In this document: positions 17,615-27,107 of the stretch, in pieces
How positions within the stretch are numbered: position 1 is the first letter of the stretch
Layout of the letters: each line of letters begins with the position of its first letter
Source of the DNA: Eupransor demetentiae
Lineage (GTDB): Bacteria > Bacillota > Bacilli > Lactobacillales > Lactobacillaceae
Direction of reading: 5' to 3'
Assembly (NCBI RefSeq): GCF_963930865.1
Contig: NZ_CAWVOH010000002.1
Location: forward strand, 299,835-363,834
Length of the DNA: 64,000 nucleotides
Program-made: the position numbers and the translations under genes
The notes under the pieces: generated by a model
Databases searched by the model: none
Seen by the model: only the letters and a program-made list of their open reading frames with translations
Told to the model about the DNA's origin: nothing

Positions 17615-17847
17615 GTGCGATGAATGACCTAGTAGTGGTGGCGAATCGTTAGCGAGCGGTAGATGGTGTGAGGCCGCCTTTTCCAGCCACGAATTTCAGT
17701 CAGGAGTGCTTAACTTAACCGTTAACGTTTGTCCGCGATATGGACCGTCGAGTTGTTGGCTTAGCCAGAATTTGGGTGGTACCGCGGTATTTTATAAAAG
17801 ATTTCGTCCCTTGTTACTTCTTCACGGAAGTAGCAAGGTTTTTTTGT
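17615..17847 (+). ncRNA. T-box leader, phenylalanine type
   Basis: The canonical T-box core GGGTGGTACCGCGG is at 17774-17787. The terminator follows, with arms CCTTGTTACTTC (17809-17820) and GAAGTAGCAAGG (17827-17838) and a T tract. A TTC followed by A in CGAATTTCAGTC near 17690-17701 is the likely Phe specifier. Uncharged tRNA-Phe should permit read-through into pheS-pheT. Confidence 0.93.
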
Positions 17848-17868
17848 GCAAAAAAGGAGGAAGTCCTA

Positions 17869-18918
17869 GTGACACTAGTTGATGATTTAATGAATTTAAA
17901 AAAATCTGCGGTGACTGCAATTAAAAATCACCAAGAAGATATGGAAGAATTACGCGTCCATTACTTGGGACGTAAGGGAGAACTAACAGGTCTTCTTAAG
18001 CAAATGAAGAACGTTGATCCTGAAGACCGTAAGGCTGTCGGACAGGTTGGAAACGATGTTCGTGAAACAATCACGAGTTTAATTGCTGAACAGCAAGAAG
18101 CTCTTAACAAATTGGCCTTGGACCGTAAGATTGCTTCCGAAAAAATCGACGTGACTTTGCCTGGCGCACAGCCGCTACAAGGGCAGCCCCACGTCCTACA
18201 ACAAATTATGGATGAAATTGAAAACCACTTCCTCGGACTTGGTTTCCAAGTCATTGACGATCCACAAGATTCACCTGAAGTTGAAACCGACGAATACAAC
18301 TTCGAACGTGAAAACTTGCCGAAGGATCACCCTGCCCGTGATATGCAGGATACCTTCTACATCACACCTGAAATTTTGCTCCGTACGCAGACTTCACCAG
18401 TGCAATCGCGTGTCCTTGAAAAGCATGATTTTTCTAAAGGGCCTTTGAAGATGATTGCCCCCGGTAAGGTGTACCGTCGTGATACGGATGATGCCACCCA
18501 TTCCCACCAGTTCCACCAGGTCGAAGGTTTGGTCGTTGGTAAGAACATTACGATGGCTGATTTGAAGGGGACTTTGCTTTCCATCATGCAAGAACTCTTT
18601 GGCGAAAAGCACCAAATTCGTTTGCGTCCATCTTACTTCCCATTTACGGAACCATCGGTTGAAGTCGATGTTTCCTGGGATCCCGTTACGCCAGAGACTA
18701 AGCCTGAAGACATTAAGTGGATTGAAGTGCTTGGTGCCGGCATGACTCACCCCAACGTTTTGAAAATGGATGGGGTTGATCCGGACGAATATTCGGCCTT
18801 TGCCTTTGGCTTGGGACCCGACCGTTTTGCCATGCTGAAGTATGGGGTTGATGACATTCGTCAATTCTACTTAAACGACGTCCGTTTCCTAGAACAATTT
18901 AACAAGAAGGGGGAGTAA
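17869..18918 (+). CDS. pheS: Phenylalanine-tRNA ligase alpha subunit
   Basis: The catalytic alpha subunit of the alpha2-beta2 enzyme that charges tRNA-Phe. The class II core is visible, with HPARDMQDTFYI, the motif 2 region YRRDTDDATHSHQFHQ and motif 3 GLGPDRFAMLKYG. The N-terminal 90 residues form the coiled-coil tRNA-contact arm. I place the start at GTG 17869, eight bases after AAGGAGG, giving 349 aa. An ATG at 17740 is in frame but lies inside the T-box leader. pheT follows by two bases. Confidence 0.96.
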   Translation: MTLVDDLMNLKKSAVTAIKNHQEDMEELRVHYLGRKGELTGLLKQMKNVDPEDRKAVGQVGNDVRETITSLIAEQQEALNKLALDRKIASEKIDVTLPGAQPLQGQPHVLQQIMDEIENHFLGLGFQVIDDPQDSPEVETDEYNFERENLPKDHPARDMQDTFYITPEILLRTQTSPVQSRVLEKHDFSKGPLKMIAPGKVYRRDTDDATHSHQFHQVEGLVVGKNITMADLKGTLLSIMQELFGEKHQIRLRPSYFPFTEPSVEVDVSWDPVTPETKPEDIKWIEVLGAGMTHPNVLKMDGVDPDEYSAFAFGLGPDRFAMLKYGVDDIRQFYLNDVRFLEQFNKKGE

Positions 18919-18920
18919 GC

Positions 18921-21377
18921 ATGAATACGAATTTAGCATGGTTAAACGAATACCTAAATCAAGATTTAGATCTCAGTCAAGCTGCTGTGATTGCCCTGGG
19001 CGAACGCTTGGAACGTACAAGTGTCGAAGTTGATTCAGTTTTCAACTTGGCACAAGGGCAAGATGGCCTTGTTGTCGCCAAGGTGCTTTCGGTTAAAGAA
19101 CATCCCGACTCAGATCACATGGTCATTACCCAAGTGGATGCTGGCGAAAGTGAACCCATTCAGATTGTGACGGGGGCTCCCAACGTTGCCGAAGGGCAAC
19201 TCGTGATTTTGGCCAAAGTAGGCGCCCACATCATTGACCGTGAAAGCGGCAAGCTTGTAAAAATTAAGAAGGCGAAACTCCGTGGTGAAGAATCCTACGG
19301 TATGCTTTCAGCCTTGCAAGAAATTGGTTTTGATAACAAGATTGCTCCTGATCCAATTGAAAAGGGCATTTACGTCTTTGATCCCAAGTCCGGTGTTCAA
19401 CCAGGCGATGACGCTCTTGAAGCTTTGGGGATGCTTGACCCAATTATTGACACGGACTTGACCCCTAATCGAACTGACATGCTTTCCATGCGCGGTGTGG
19501 CTTACGAATTGGCGGCCATTTTGGACTGCCAGGCAACCATGCCGACCTTCCAGCTCAGCGAAGGATCTCAAAAGTCCGCCGACCTAATCCAAGCAGAAGT
19601 TACCGATGAAAAGTTGGCTGACCAATTTGGACTCCGTGTCATCGATAATGTTCAGGTTGGCCCAAGTCCCCTTTGGCTACAACGTCGCCTCTGGAATGCT
19701 GGTGTTAAGCCCGTGAACAACCTTGTCGACGTGACGAACTATTTGATGGTTCTCTTTGGACAACCTTTGCACGTTTACGACTACGACCGTTTGCCAGAGA
19801 AGAAGTTGACCGTTCGTTTGGCCAAGGATGGTGAAAAGTTCACCGGCCTCGATGAGCAAGAGTACGAATTACGACCAAACCAAGACATCGTGATTTCGTC
19901 CGGGGATCAAGTTTTGAACTTGGCCGGCGTTTTGGGTGGTCAAGCGGCCGAAGTTACGGAAAAAACGAAGCGAGTTGTTATTGAATCAGCAAGCTTCAAT
20001 CCAAGTTTGGTGCGTGCCGCTGCTCGCCGCCACACCTTGCATACGGGTGCTTCTAGCCGTTTCGAACGTGGCATTGACCCAAGTCAGGTTGAATCGGTTT
20101 TGGATCAAGCAGCTGCTCTCTTGGCCGACCTTGCCAAGGGCCAAGTGGCTAAGGATGCCGTTTACGGAGCACGCCATGCCTACCAAGCCCGTCAAGTTGA
20201 AATTTCAGTTGACCGCATCAATCAAATCTTAGGAACGGACTTGCAGGCCGATGAAATCGCATCTATTTTCAAGCGATTGGCCTTTGAATTTGAAAACAAG
20301 GATGGGAACTTCATCGTTGCCATTCCGGGCCGCCGTCCCGATATCTCTATCCCAGCTGATTTGATTGAAGAAGTTGCCCGTTTGCATGGTTATGATAACT
20401 TGCCAACGGCCTACATCACCGGCCAAACAACACCGGGTAAGTTGACTAGCCGTCAACGTCAAATCCGTGCAAGTCGCCGCGTCATGGAATCCCTTGGTCT
20501 TAACCAGGCGATTTCATATGCCTTGACCACGCCGGAAAAAGCCACTCGCTTTAATGCCAACAAGGCTGCTAAACTCGTGACCTTGGACTACCCAATGAGC
20601 TCGGACCGCACAACAGCCCGCCAGAATCTTTTGTCCGGCTTGCTTGACGACGTTGCTTACAACGTCGCTCGTTCCGTGCACGACATTGCTTTGTACGAAC
20701 AAGGTCGTGTTTTCCTTGCTAAGGGTGAAAAGGAACAACCCGCCGAAATCGAACACCTGGCCGGTGTTTTGACGGGTTCCCTTGTTCGCTCTAGCTGGGA
20801 AAATAGCCGCAACGTCAAGGAAGTTGATTTCTACGACTTGAAGGGGATTGTTGAAAAGTACTTAGCCGAAATCGGCATGCCAGCGGTTCGCTTTGAAGCA
20901 ACTGACCGCCACGAAGCCATGCATCCCGGTCAAACCGCTGACATTTACGGTGGTGACCACTACCTCGGCTTTGTCGGACAAATCCACCCAGCCTTCTTGC
21001 AAAAGGAAAAGCTACCGCAGGTCTTTGGTTTCGAACTTGATTTGCAAAGTATTATTGACTACAGCCAGCGCGGGCAAAACTACGAAGTTATCTCACGTTA
21101 TCCACAGGTTAGCCGTGATTTGGCCATCTTGGTCGATGAAAAGGTAACCAATGCCGACATTCAAAATGCCATTGAAAAGACGGCCGGTCAGCATCTGGTT
21201 GAAAGCAAGGTCTTTGATGTCTTTACCGGTGGCAAGTTGCCGGCTGGCAAGAAGTCTTTGGCCTACCAGTTGACTTACCAAGACAAGAACGACACTTTGC
21301 TTGAAGCCGATGTTAACGATGATGTTGAAAAAATTGTAACGGTTTTGCAACAAGAATTTAACGCTGAAATTCGTTGA
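18921..21377 (+). CDS. pheT: Phenylalanine-tRNA ligase beta subunit
   Basis: The 818-aa beta subunit carries the tRNA-binding OB domain near the N-terminus (about residues 40-150), the B3/B4 editing domain that hydrolyses mischarged Tyr-tRNA-Phe, the B5 DNA-binding-like domain, a degenerate synthetase core and a C-terminal anticodon-binding FDX-ACB domain (RYPQVSRDLAILVDE onward). Length is normal. It is co-transcribed with pheS under the Phe T-box, with GGGGGAG ahead of its ATG. Confidence 0.97.
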   Translation: MNTNLAWLNEYLNQDLDLSQAAVIALGERLERTSVEVDSVFNLAQGQDGLVVAKVLSVKEHPDSDHMVITQVDAGESEPIQIVTGAPNVAEGQLVILAKVGAHIIDRESGKLVKIKKAKLRGEESYGMLSALQEIGFDNKIAPDPIEKGIYVFDPKSGVQPGDDALEALGMLDPIIDTDLTPNRTDMLSMRGVAYELAAILDCQATMPTFQLSEGSQKSADLIQAEVTDEKLADQFGLRVIDNVQVGPSPLWLQRRLWNAGVKPVNNLVDVTNYLMVLFGQPLHVYDYDRLPEKKLTVRLAKDGEKFTGLDEQEYELRPNQDIVISSGDQVLNLAGVLGGQAAEVTEKTKRVVIESASFNPSLVRAAARRHTLHTGASSRFERGIDPSQVESVLDQAAALLADLAKGQVAKDAVYGARHAYQARQVEISVDRINQILGTDLQADEIASIFKRLAFEFENKDGNFIVAIPGRRPDISIPADLIEEVARLHGYDNLPTAYITGQTTPGKLTSRQRQIRASRRVMESLGLNQAISYALTTPEKATRFNANKAAKLVTLDYPMSSDRTTARQNLLSGLLDDVAYNVARSVHDIALYEQGRVFLAKGEKEQPAEIEHLAGVLTGSLVRSSWENSRNVKEVDFYDLKGIVEKYLAEIGMPAVRFEATDRHEAMHPGQTADIYGGDHYLGFVGQIHPAFLQKEKLPQVFGFELDLQSIIDYSQRGQNYEVISRYPQVSRDLAILVDEKVTNADIQNAIEKTAGQHLVESKVFDVFTGGKLPAGKKSLAYQLTYQDKNDTLLEADVNDDVEKIVTVLQQEFNAEIR

Positions 21378-21383
21378 TATGGA

Positions 21384-21412
21384 TTGTTTTAGCATTTAAA
21401 ACAGGATATAAT
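21384..21412 (+). promoter_or_regulatory. Promoter of murA
   Basis: TTGTTT (21384-21389), 17 bases, TATAAT (21407-21412). Confidence 0.8.
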
Positions 21413-21447
21413 TTTATAAAACTGTAGTGACGGGAATTGTTTGATAA

Positions 21448-22734
21448 ATGGCAAAAATAATCATTAATGGTGGACACCGAATTCATGGCGAAGTAACCAT
21501 CGGTGGTGCTAAAAATTCAACGGTGGCATTGATCCCCGCAGCGATTTTGGCTGATTCACCCGTGAAATTTGATACGGTACCGCAAATCTTGGACGTGAAG
21601 AACTTGCAATTGATTTTGCAGGCCATGAACGTATCCTCAACTTTTGAGAACGGTAATTTGTCAATCGACCCCACTACGATTCGTGAAAGTGACCTACCAT
21701 CGGGGGCCATTAAGTCTTTGCGTGCTTCCTATTACTTTATGGGCGCTTTGCTTGGTCGCTTTGGTCGGGCCACCGTTACTTTTCCTGGTGGTGACAACTT
21801 AGGTCGCCGTCCGATTGACCAGCATATTAAGGGCTTTGAAGCGCTTGGTGCAACTGTTACGGAAAGCAACGACATTATCCACATTGATGCTTCTGATCAT
21901 GGCTTGATTGGAGCACGAGTGGCCTTGGATACGGTTTCCGTGGGCGCTACCATTAACATCATCTTGGCTGCCGTTAAGGCCAAGGGTCAGACCATCATTG
22001 AAAACGCGGCCAAGGAGCCCGAAATCATTGATATCGTGACCTTCTTGAACAACATGGGCGCTAACATTCGTGGCGCTGGTACCGATACCATTCGTATTAC
22101 CGGTGTCGATACGCTGATTGCCCGCAACACCCATACCGTGATTCCAGATCGTATTGAAGCTGGAACCTACATGAGTATGGCTGCCGCCTTCGGTGACGGC
22201 GTGACGGTTCGTAACGTCATTCCTGAGCACTTGGAGTCCTATACTTCTAAGCTGATTGAAATGGGCGTTAACCTCGAAATCGGTGAAGATGCCGTGCACA
22301 TTTTCCCTTCTGAAAAGTTGCAGCCGGTTTCGATTAAGACTATGCCTTATCCCGGTTTTGCCACGGACTTGCAGCAGCCGGTCACGCCACTGCTTTTGAT
22401 GGCAGAAGGCGAGTCAACAATCTATGATACGATTTACCCTAAGCGTGTTCGTCACATTGCCGAACTTCGCCGCATGGGTGGGGACATCGCCACGGTTAAG
22501 CCTGGTGAAATCAAGATTGGTCATTCCGACCGCTTGATTGGAACAACAGTTGAAGCTGCTGAAATCCGTGCGGGCGCCGCACTGATTATTGCCGGCATTA
22601 TGGCCGATGGTACAACCGTCATTAACAACGCAGATCACATTTTGCGCGGTTATGATCGGATCCAAGAAAAGTTGACCAATCTCGGTGTTGATATCGCGAT
22701 TGAGGGGATTGATTTAATTAATTTGATGCCTTGA
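21448..22734 (+). CDS. murA: UDP-N-acetylglucosamine 1-carboxyvinyltransferase (Cys-to-Asp type)
   Basis: MurA transfers enolpyruvate from PEP to UDP-GlcNAc, the first committed step of peptidoglycan synthesis in the cytosol. The 428-aa protein has the substrate loop GGAKNS near the N-terminus. The catalytic loop reads PGGDNLGRRPIDQH, so residue 116 is Asp where most MurA enzymes carry the catalytic Cys (Cys115 in E. coli). Asp at this place is known in other bacteria to keep activity and to prevent alkylation by fosfomycin. The ribosome site is weak. A second MurA paralogue, common in Gram-positives, is not in this window. Confidence 0.95.
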   Translation: MAKIIINGGHRIHGEVTIGGAKNSTVALIPAAILADSPVKFDTVPQILDVKNLQLILQAMNVSSTFENGNLSIDPTTIRESDLPSGAIKSLRASYYFMGALLGRFGRATVTFPGGDNLGRRPIDQHIKGFEALGATVTESNDIIHIDASDHGLIGARVALDTVSVGATINIILAAVKAKGQTIIENAAKEPEIIDIVTFLNNMGANIRGAGTDTIRITGVDTLIARNTHTVIPDRIEAGTYMSMAAAFGDGVTVRNVIPEHLESYTSKLIEMGVNLEIGEDAVHIFPSEKLQPVSIKTMPYPGFATDLQQPVTPLLLMAEGESTIYDTIYPKRVRHIAELRRMGGDIATVKPGEIKIGHSDRLIGTTVEAAEIRAGAALIIAGIMADGTTVINNADHILRGYDRIQEKLTNLGVDIAIEGIDLINLMP

Positions 22735-22739
22735 TTTTC

Positions 22740-22768
22740 TTGCACGGATTTAGCAATCGTGATAGTAT
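22740..22768 (+). promoter_or_regulatory. Promoter of rpmE2
   Basis: TTGCAC (22740-22745), 17 bases, TAGTAT (22763-22768). A six-pair hairpin (CTGATT with AATCAG, about 22789-22806) follows in the leader just before the ribosome site. Confidence 0.7.
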
Positions 22769-22826
22769 TAACTGGTTAATAACTGACTCTGATTTTGACT
22801 AATCAGGGCGCTAAGGAGAAACAATT

Positions 22827-23084
22827 ATGAAGCAAGGAATCCATCCAGATTACCACAAGGTTGTCTTCGTTGACGCCGCTACTGGTAAGAAGTTTTTGTC
22901 AGCATCAACCATGACTTCTGACACCACGACTGATTTTGAAGGTCAAGAATATCCATCAATCCGTATGGATATCACTTCAGATTCACACCCATTCTACACT
23001 GGTAAGCAAAAGTTTACTCAGGCCGATGGTGCCGTGGACAAGTTCAACAAGAAGTTTGCGGACTTTGGTTTCAAGAACAAGTAA
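22827..23084 (+). CDS. rpmE2: 50S ribosomal protein L31 type B
   Basis: An 85-aa L31 of the type B (zinc-independent) group: it starts MKQGIHPDYHKVVF and has no cysteines, unlike type A L31, which uses a CxxC zinc site. L31 sits at the subunit interface of the ribosome. It is a single-gene unit with its own promoter, AAGGAG ribosome site and terminator. In bacteria carrying both types, type B is induced under zinc limitation; whether a type A copy exists is not visible here. Confidence 0.95.
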   Translation: MKQGIHPDYHKVVFVDAATGKKFLSASTMTSDTTTDFEGQEYPSIRMDITSDSHPFYTGKQKFTQADGAVDKFNKKFADFGFKNK

Positions 23085-23104
23085 GCTGAACTTATATAGG
23101 CAAG

Positions 23105-23136
23105 GCGCTCACGTATTTTCGTGGGCGCTTTTCTTT
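23105..23136 (+). terminator. Terminator after rpmE2
   Basis: A nine-pair stem (GCGCTCACG with CGTGGGCGC) is followed by a T-rich tract. Confidence 0.85.
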
Positions 23137-23149
23137 TGGTAAAGGATTT

Positions 23150-24529
23150 ATGGCAAAAACAATTCCACCTGTAAAACTACATCAAGTCCTAACTGGCAAA
23201 GTTGACGCCATCCGTGATAACGGGATGGGGATTATTTATGCCCGTCCTGACTACCCGCTTTACTTGGCGGATGTCATGCCGGACGAGGAAGTCCGCATCG
23301 AAATTATCCAGGTCGATAAACACTCGGCCTACGCCAAGGTTCTGGACTGGCTTAAGCCCTCACCACAGCGGCAAAATCAGGACCGCCAGTATTTAATTGA
23401 AGCCGGAACAGCGCCTTTGGTGAACTGGTCTTATCCAGCCCAGGAAGAATTTAAAAAGCAACGGGTTGCCCGAGCCTTTGAACAAGCAGGTTTGCAGATT
23501 GAACTAGCGCCAATCATTGCTATGACTGAACCAACCTACTACCGCAACAAGACCGTGGTACCCTTGAAATGGGTCGGTGGGAAGCTTTTATCCGGATTCT
23601 ATCAGCGCGGCACGCACAAGCTCGTTGAAATGAAGGACTACTATGTCAACGATGCCAAGATCGACCAGGCCATTCTTAAAGTCCGCCAGGTACTGGAAGA
23701 TTTGGAGATTTCAGCCTTTAACCCGGATACCGAGGAGGGCTGCATTCGCTATATCATGGTTCGACGCGGTTATTACAGTCATGAACTCATGGTCGTTTTG
23801 GTTAGTAATGAAGCAACCTTGCCACTCCAAGACGAAATCGTGGCAGGTATTCGCAAGGCCCTACCGGAATTAACCTCTTTGATTTTAAACATCAGTCCCA
23901 AAAAGGACTACGTTTTGCTCAGCCCACACAACGAATTACTCTGGGGGAAGGACCGGATTACGGACACTTTGCTCGGTTACAAGTTTTTGATTGGCCCGAA
24001 CTCTTTTTACCAAGTCAATCCAACCATGACGGAAAAACTTTATGCCAAAGCCGCTGAATTAGCCGAATTGAAGCCGACCGACTTGGTCATTGATGCCTAT
24101 TCTGGGATTGGCACGATTGGTATTTCAGTGGCGAAGCAAGTTAAAAAAGTCATTGGTGTCGAAGTGGTTCCCGGTGCAGTGGCGGATGCCCAGCGGAACT
24201 TAGCCCAAAATCAGATTACAAATGCCGATTATCGTTTGGCGGATGCGCCGGCGCAATTCATTGAATGGGCCAAAGAGGGCATTAAGCCTGATGTTGTCTT
24301 TGTGGATCCACCTCGTCGTGGTTTAACCGAGGAACTAATTGAAGCCACGGCACAAATGCAGCCCCACCGCGTAGTTTATATTTCCTGTAACCCAGTGACG
24401 GCAGCCCGGGATTGTGCTAAATTTAAGGAAAAGGGCTATGAAATTGTGCGACCGGTGCAAGCGGTCGATCAATTCCCACAAACGGCCCATGTTGAGACAA
24501 TTACGGTTTTAGATCGTATCAAGAAGTAA
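23150..24529 (+). CDS. rlmCD: 23S rRNA (uracil-5-)-methyltransferase, RlmCD/RumA family
   Basis: A SAM-dependent methyltransferase that makes 5-methyluridine in 23S rRNA. The N-terminal 60 residues form a TRAM domain, followed by the RumA fold with SAM motif DAYSGIGTIG, the VDPPRRGL motif and the catalytic Cys at residue 413 in YISCNP. I see no cluster of four Cys in the first third, so the iron-sulfur cluster of E. coli RlmD appears absent. Length 459 aa is normal. ATG follows AAAGGA, and murF starts 10 bases downstream. Confidence 0.9.
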   Translation: MAKTIPPVKLHQVLTGKVDAIRDNGMGIIYARPDYPLYLADVMPDEEVRIEIIQVDKHSAYAKVLDWLKPSPQRQNQDRQYLIEAGTAPLVNWSYPAQEEFKKQRVARAFEQAGLQIELAPIIAMTEPTYYRNKTVVPLKWVGGKLLSGFYQRGTHKLVEMKDYYVNDAKIDQAILKVRQVLEDLEISAFNPDTEEGCIRYIMVRRGYYSHELMVVLVSNEATLPLQDEIVAGIRKALPELTSLILNISPKKDYVLLSPHNELLWGKDRITDTLLGYKFLIGPNSFYQVNPTMTEKLYAKAAELAELKPTDLVIDAYSGIGTIGISVAKQVKKVIGVEVVPGAVADAQRNLAQNQITNADYRLADAPAQFIEWAKEGIKPDVVFVDPPRRGLTEELIEATAQMQPHRVVYISCNPVTAARDCAKFKEKGYEIVRPVQAVDQFPQTAHVETITVLDRIKK

Positions 24530-24539
24530 TGAGGGAAAA

Positions 24540-25871
24540 ATGGATTTAACACTCACTGAAATTGGCAATGCTTTAAATGCAAAGATTCAAGGCGGCAATC
24601 CCGAAGTGACCGGGGTGGCCTTTGATTCACGCCAGGTCCAAGCTGGGGACCTTTTTGTTGCTCTAGTTGCTGAAAACGACGGCCACGCCTATTTGCAGGC
24701 TGCTTTGGACAAGGGTGCCGCTGCAGTCATGGTAGATGACCAGCACGCCATTCCAGCCGATATGCCGGCGGTGATTGTACCCAACACCTTGCAAGGAATG
24801 CAGGATTTAGGGAAGTACTGGTTGGATAAGGTGGCGCCGATTACGGTCGCCATCACTGGTTCCAACGGGAAAACCACGACCAAGGACATGGTTGCAGCCA
24901 TTGCCAGCCAGGCTTTTAAGACCTACAAGACTCCCGAAAATTTCAATAATGAAATCGGCGTGCCCCTGACCTTGCTAGCCATGCCTGCTGATACCGAAGT
25001 TTTGGTGGTCGAAATGGGCATGGATCGTCCTGGCCAGCTAACGGCCTTATCCGAACTCGTCCAACCCGACATGGCCGTGATCACCATGATTGGTGAAGCC
25101 CACATTGAATTTTTCAAGACGCGGGAAAAGATCGCTCAGGCCAAGCTTGAAATCACAAAGGGCCTACGTGAAGATGGCGTTTTGATTATTCCTGATGATG
25201 AACCACTTTTGACGGAAGCTCAGGTAAACCAAAGGGTGCTTGGTTTTGGTGAAGGGGTAAAGGACATCAAGGCCGAGGGCAGCCAGACCGACTTTGTTTA
25301 CGATGGCGTTTCGTTTGCAATTCCACTGCTAGGTCGTTATAATGTTATGAATGCGCTAGCAGCGATTACAGTTGGTCGATTACTGAGAGTAAAGACCAGT
25401 CAAATGGTGGCTGCATTAGCTCATTTTGACCTAACAAAGAACCGAACGGAACAGTTAATGACACCTTCTGGGGTTCATCTGATTTCCGATGTTTACAACG
25501 CTAATCCGACCGCAACAAAGGCAGTTTTGGCCACGATGGCCGACTTTCCTGCAGGTCAGCGTTATGCACTTTTGGGTGATATGCTTGAATTAGGCGAGCA
25601 GGGTCCCGCTTTGCACGCTTCCCTGGCGACTGCCATTGCAGATGCGCAGCTTAGTGGTCTTTATCTTGTAGGGCCGCTGATGACGGATTATTTAGCACCG
25701 TTAATTGCCGAAGAATTGCCTGATTTGCCTTTGCACACTTATCAAGCCGATCAGTTAACTGCAATTGCCAAAGATTTGCAAGCCGATTTGAAGGCGGGCG
25801 ATTGGCTCTTGTTAAAGGCGAGTCATGGACTTCACTTAGAAGAAGTTGTGAAGGCATTAATGTCGAACTAA
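24540..25871 (+). CDS. murF: UDP-N-acetylmuramoyl-tripeptide-D-alanyl-D-alanine ligase
   Basis: MurF adds D-Ala-D-Ala to UDP-MurNAc-tripeptide, the last cytosolic step of the peptidoglycan precursor. The 443-aa protein has the P-loop GSNGKTTTKD at about residues 105-115, the Mur-ligase central domain with NFNNEIGVPLT, and the C-terminal domain with ISDVYNANPTA. It is preceded by the RlmCD-type gene rather than by ddl, and followed by a serine hydrolase and cshA. Confidence 0.96.
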   Translation: MDLTLTEIGNALNAKIQGGNPEVTGVAFDSRQVQAGDLFVALVAENDGHAYLQAALDKGAAAVMVDDQHAIPADMPAVIVPNTLQGMQDLGKYWLDKVAPITVAITGSNGKTTTKDMVAAIASQAFKTYKTPENFNNEIGVPLTLLAMPADTEVLVVEMGMDRPGQLTALSELVQPDMAVITMIGEAHIEFFKTREKIAQAKLEITKGLREDGVLIIPDDEPLLTEAQVNQRVLGFGEGVKDIKAEGSQTDFVYDGVSFAIPLLGRYNVMNALAAITVGRLLRVKTSQMVAALAHFDLTKNRTEQLMTPSGVHLISDVYNANPTATKAVLATMADFPAGQRYALLGDMLELGEQGPALHASLATAIADAQLSGLYLVGPLMTDYLAPLIAEELPDLPLHTYQADQLTAIAKDLQADLKAGDWLLLKASHGLHLEEVVKALMSN

Positions 25872-25893
25872 CTCAACTGAGAAGGATTCTGGG

Positions 25894-27060
25894 ATGCAAC
25901 GAGTTGATAAATACCCAGCCGTCTTAAAAGGGAAGTGGTTTGGTGAAGATAAAGTCCGAGCAGTCCGGCTTGCCGGCGCCATTATAATTTTCGCGATTAT
26001 TTGGCCCTGGGCGACTGGTCCCGGCGAACTGAGTCAATCAAGTAAGATTAACGTTCGCCACGATGCAAAGTATTATCAAGCACTCCAGCAAACCGTCACA
26101 GCCCAAACGCCCTTAGCTAAGCGAGTTGACCGCATCATTAAGGATGATAATTTTCAGGGAACTGCCCTGGTTGTTCATCACGGTCACATCATTTTGCAGC
26201 AGGGTTACGGCGACGCCAATCATCAAAAGAAAATCAAAAACCAGGCACAATCCGTCTACCAAATTGCTTCTGTTCAAAAGGCGATGACGGCGACTTTGAT
26301 TGCCCGGGAAGTCGAAAAGGGCAAGCTTTCATACGATACGAAGTTGTCCAAGTTTTATCCGAAGGTACCCCATGCCAAGCAGATTACGATTCGCCAATTA
26401 TTGACGATGACTTCTGGTTTGCGGCAGAAGTATCAACCAAAGACTTTTCAATCCGACTGGCAAAATGTTGAGTATTCTGCTGAACATGCCGACGTGGTTG
26501 CGAAGCCAGGGGATGGCAAGGAGTGGTCTTATCAACCGGTAAACTACCGCTTACTAGCCGGCATTTTGATGCAGTTGAACAATGAAAGTTACAGTAAACT
26601 TTTCCAGCAGGTTTTTAACGATCAATATCATCTGAAGATGTTGGACTATCAGCAATTCCACCAAAGCAGCCTAGCTTCACTGGGCTACGGGGATGACTAT
26701 GATGGTCCGCGAGATGTGGATAAGGTTGAATATCAACGCGAAACCGGAACCGGTAACGTCGGCACCTCTACGGGGATGCTATACCGCTTTTTCTATTTGT
26801 TGTTTGATAAACAACTAGTTTCCAATCCACAAGCGATGTGGCAAACGATTCAGCCCGAAACTTATGCTGCCGGGGGATACCAGTATCCTGATTACAAAAC
26901 CGGCCATGGAATTTTCACGGGCTATGAGTCAACGGTGGCCTTGAGCAAGGATGGTTCTGAGGCGGTCATATTGCTGTCAAATCAGTATTATAGGGGTCAC
27001 ACCTATGAAGATTTGTCGCATCATCTTTTTCACGAAGTAACCGGTATCACGATTAAGTAG
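25894..27060 (+). CDS. Membrane-anchored serine hydrolase, beta-lactamase/DD-peptidase family
   Basis: A 388-aa protein with one N-terminal membrane segment (about residues 24-42) and an extracellular class C beta-lactamase-like domain. The nucleophile motif SVQK places Ser126 and Lys129 as in SxxK enzymes. The second motif region reads WSYQPVNYRLLAG, where the usual YxN has Pro instead of Asn, and the third motif is near HGIFTGYES. Activity could be D,D-carboxypeptidase, esterase or a lost function. Its place between murF and cshA suggests a link to wall synthesis. Its stop codon abuts the next upstream reading frame. Confidence 0.75.
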   Translation: MQRVDKYPAVLKGKWFGEDKVRAVRLAGAIIIFAIIWPWATGPGELSQSSKINVRHDAKYYQALQQTVTAQTPLAKRVDRIIKDDNFQGTALVVHHGHIILQQGYGDANHQKKIKNQAQSVYQIASVQKAMTATLIAREVEKGKLSYDTKLSKFYPKVPHAKQITIRQLLTMTSGLRQKYQPKTFQSDWQNVEYSAEHADVVAKPGDGKEWSYQPVNYRLLAGILMQLNNESYSKLFQQVFNDQYHLKMLDYQQFHQSSLASLGYGDDYDGPRDVDKVEYQRETGTGNVGTSTGMLYRFFYLLFDKQLVSNPQAMWQTIQPETYAAGGYQYPDYKTGHGIFTGYESTVALSKDGSEAVILLSNQYYRGHTYEDLSHHLFHEVTGITIK

Positions 27061-27107
27061 TGGTACGAAACGATTCTGTCGGGTGGCAGGATAAAAAGGA
27101 GAACATT

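Noticed and set aside
17740..17868. In-frame ATG extension of pheS
   Set aside because: It lies inside the T-box leader and spans the terminator; GTG 17869 has a strong ribosome site.
22789..22806. L31 autoregulatory leader
   Set aside because: A six-pair hairpin is present, but that alone does not establish a ribosomal-protein leader motif.
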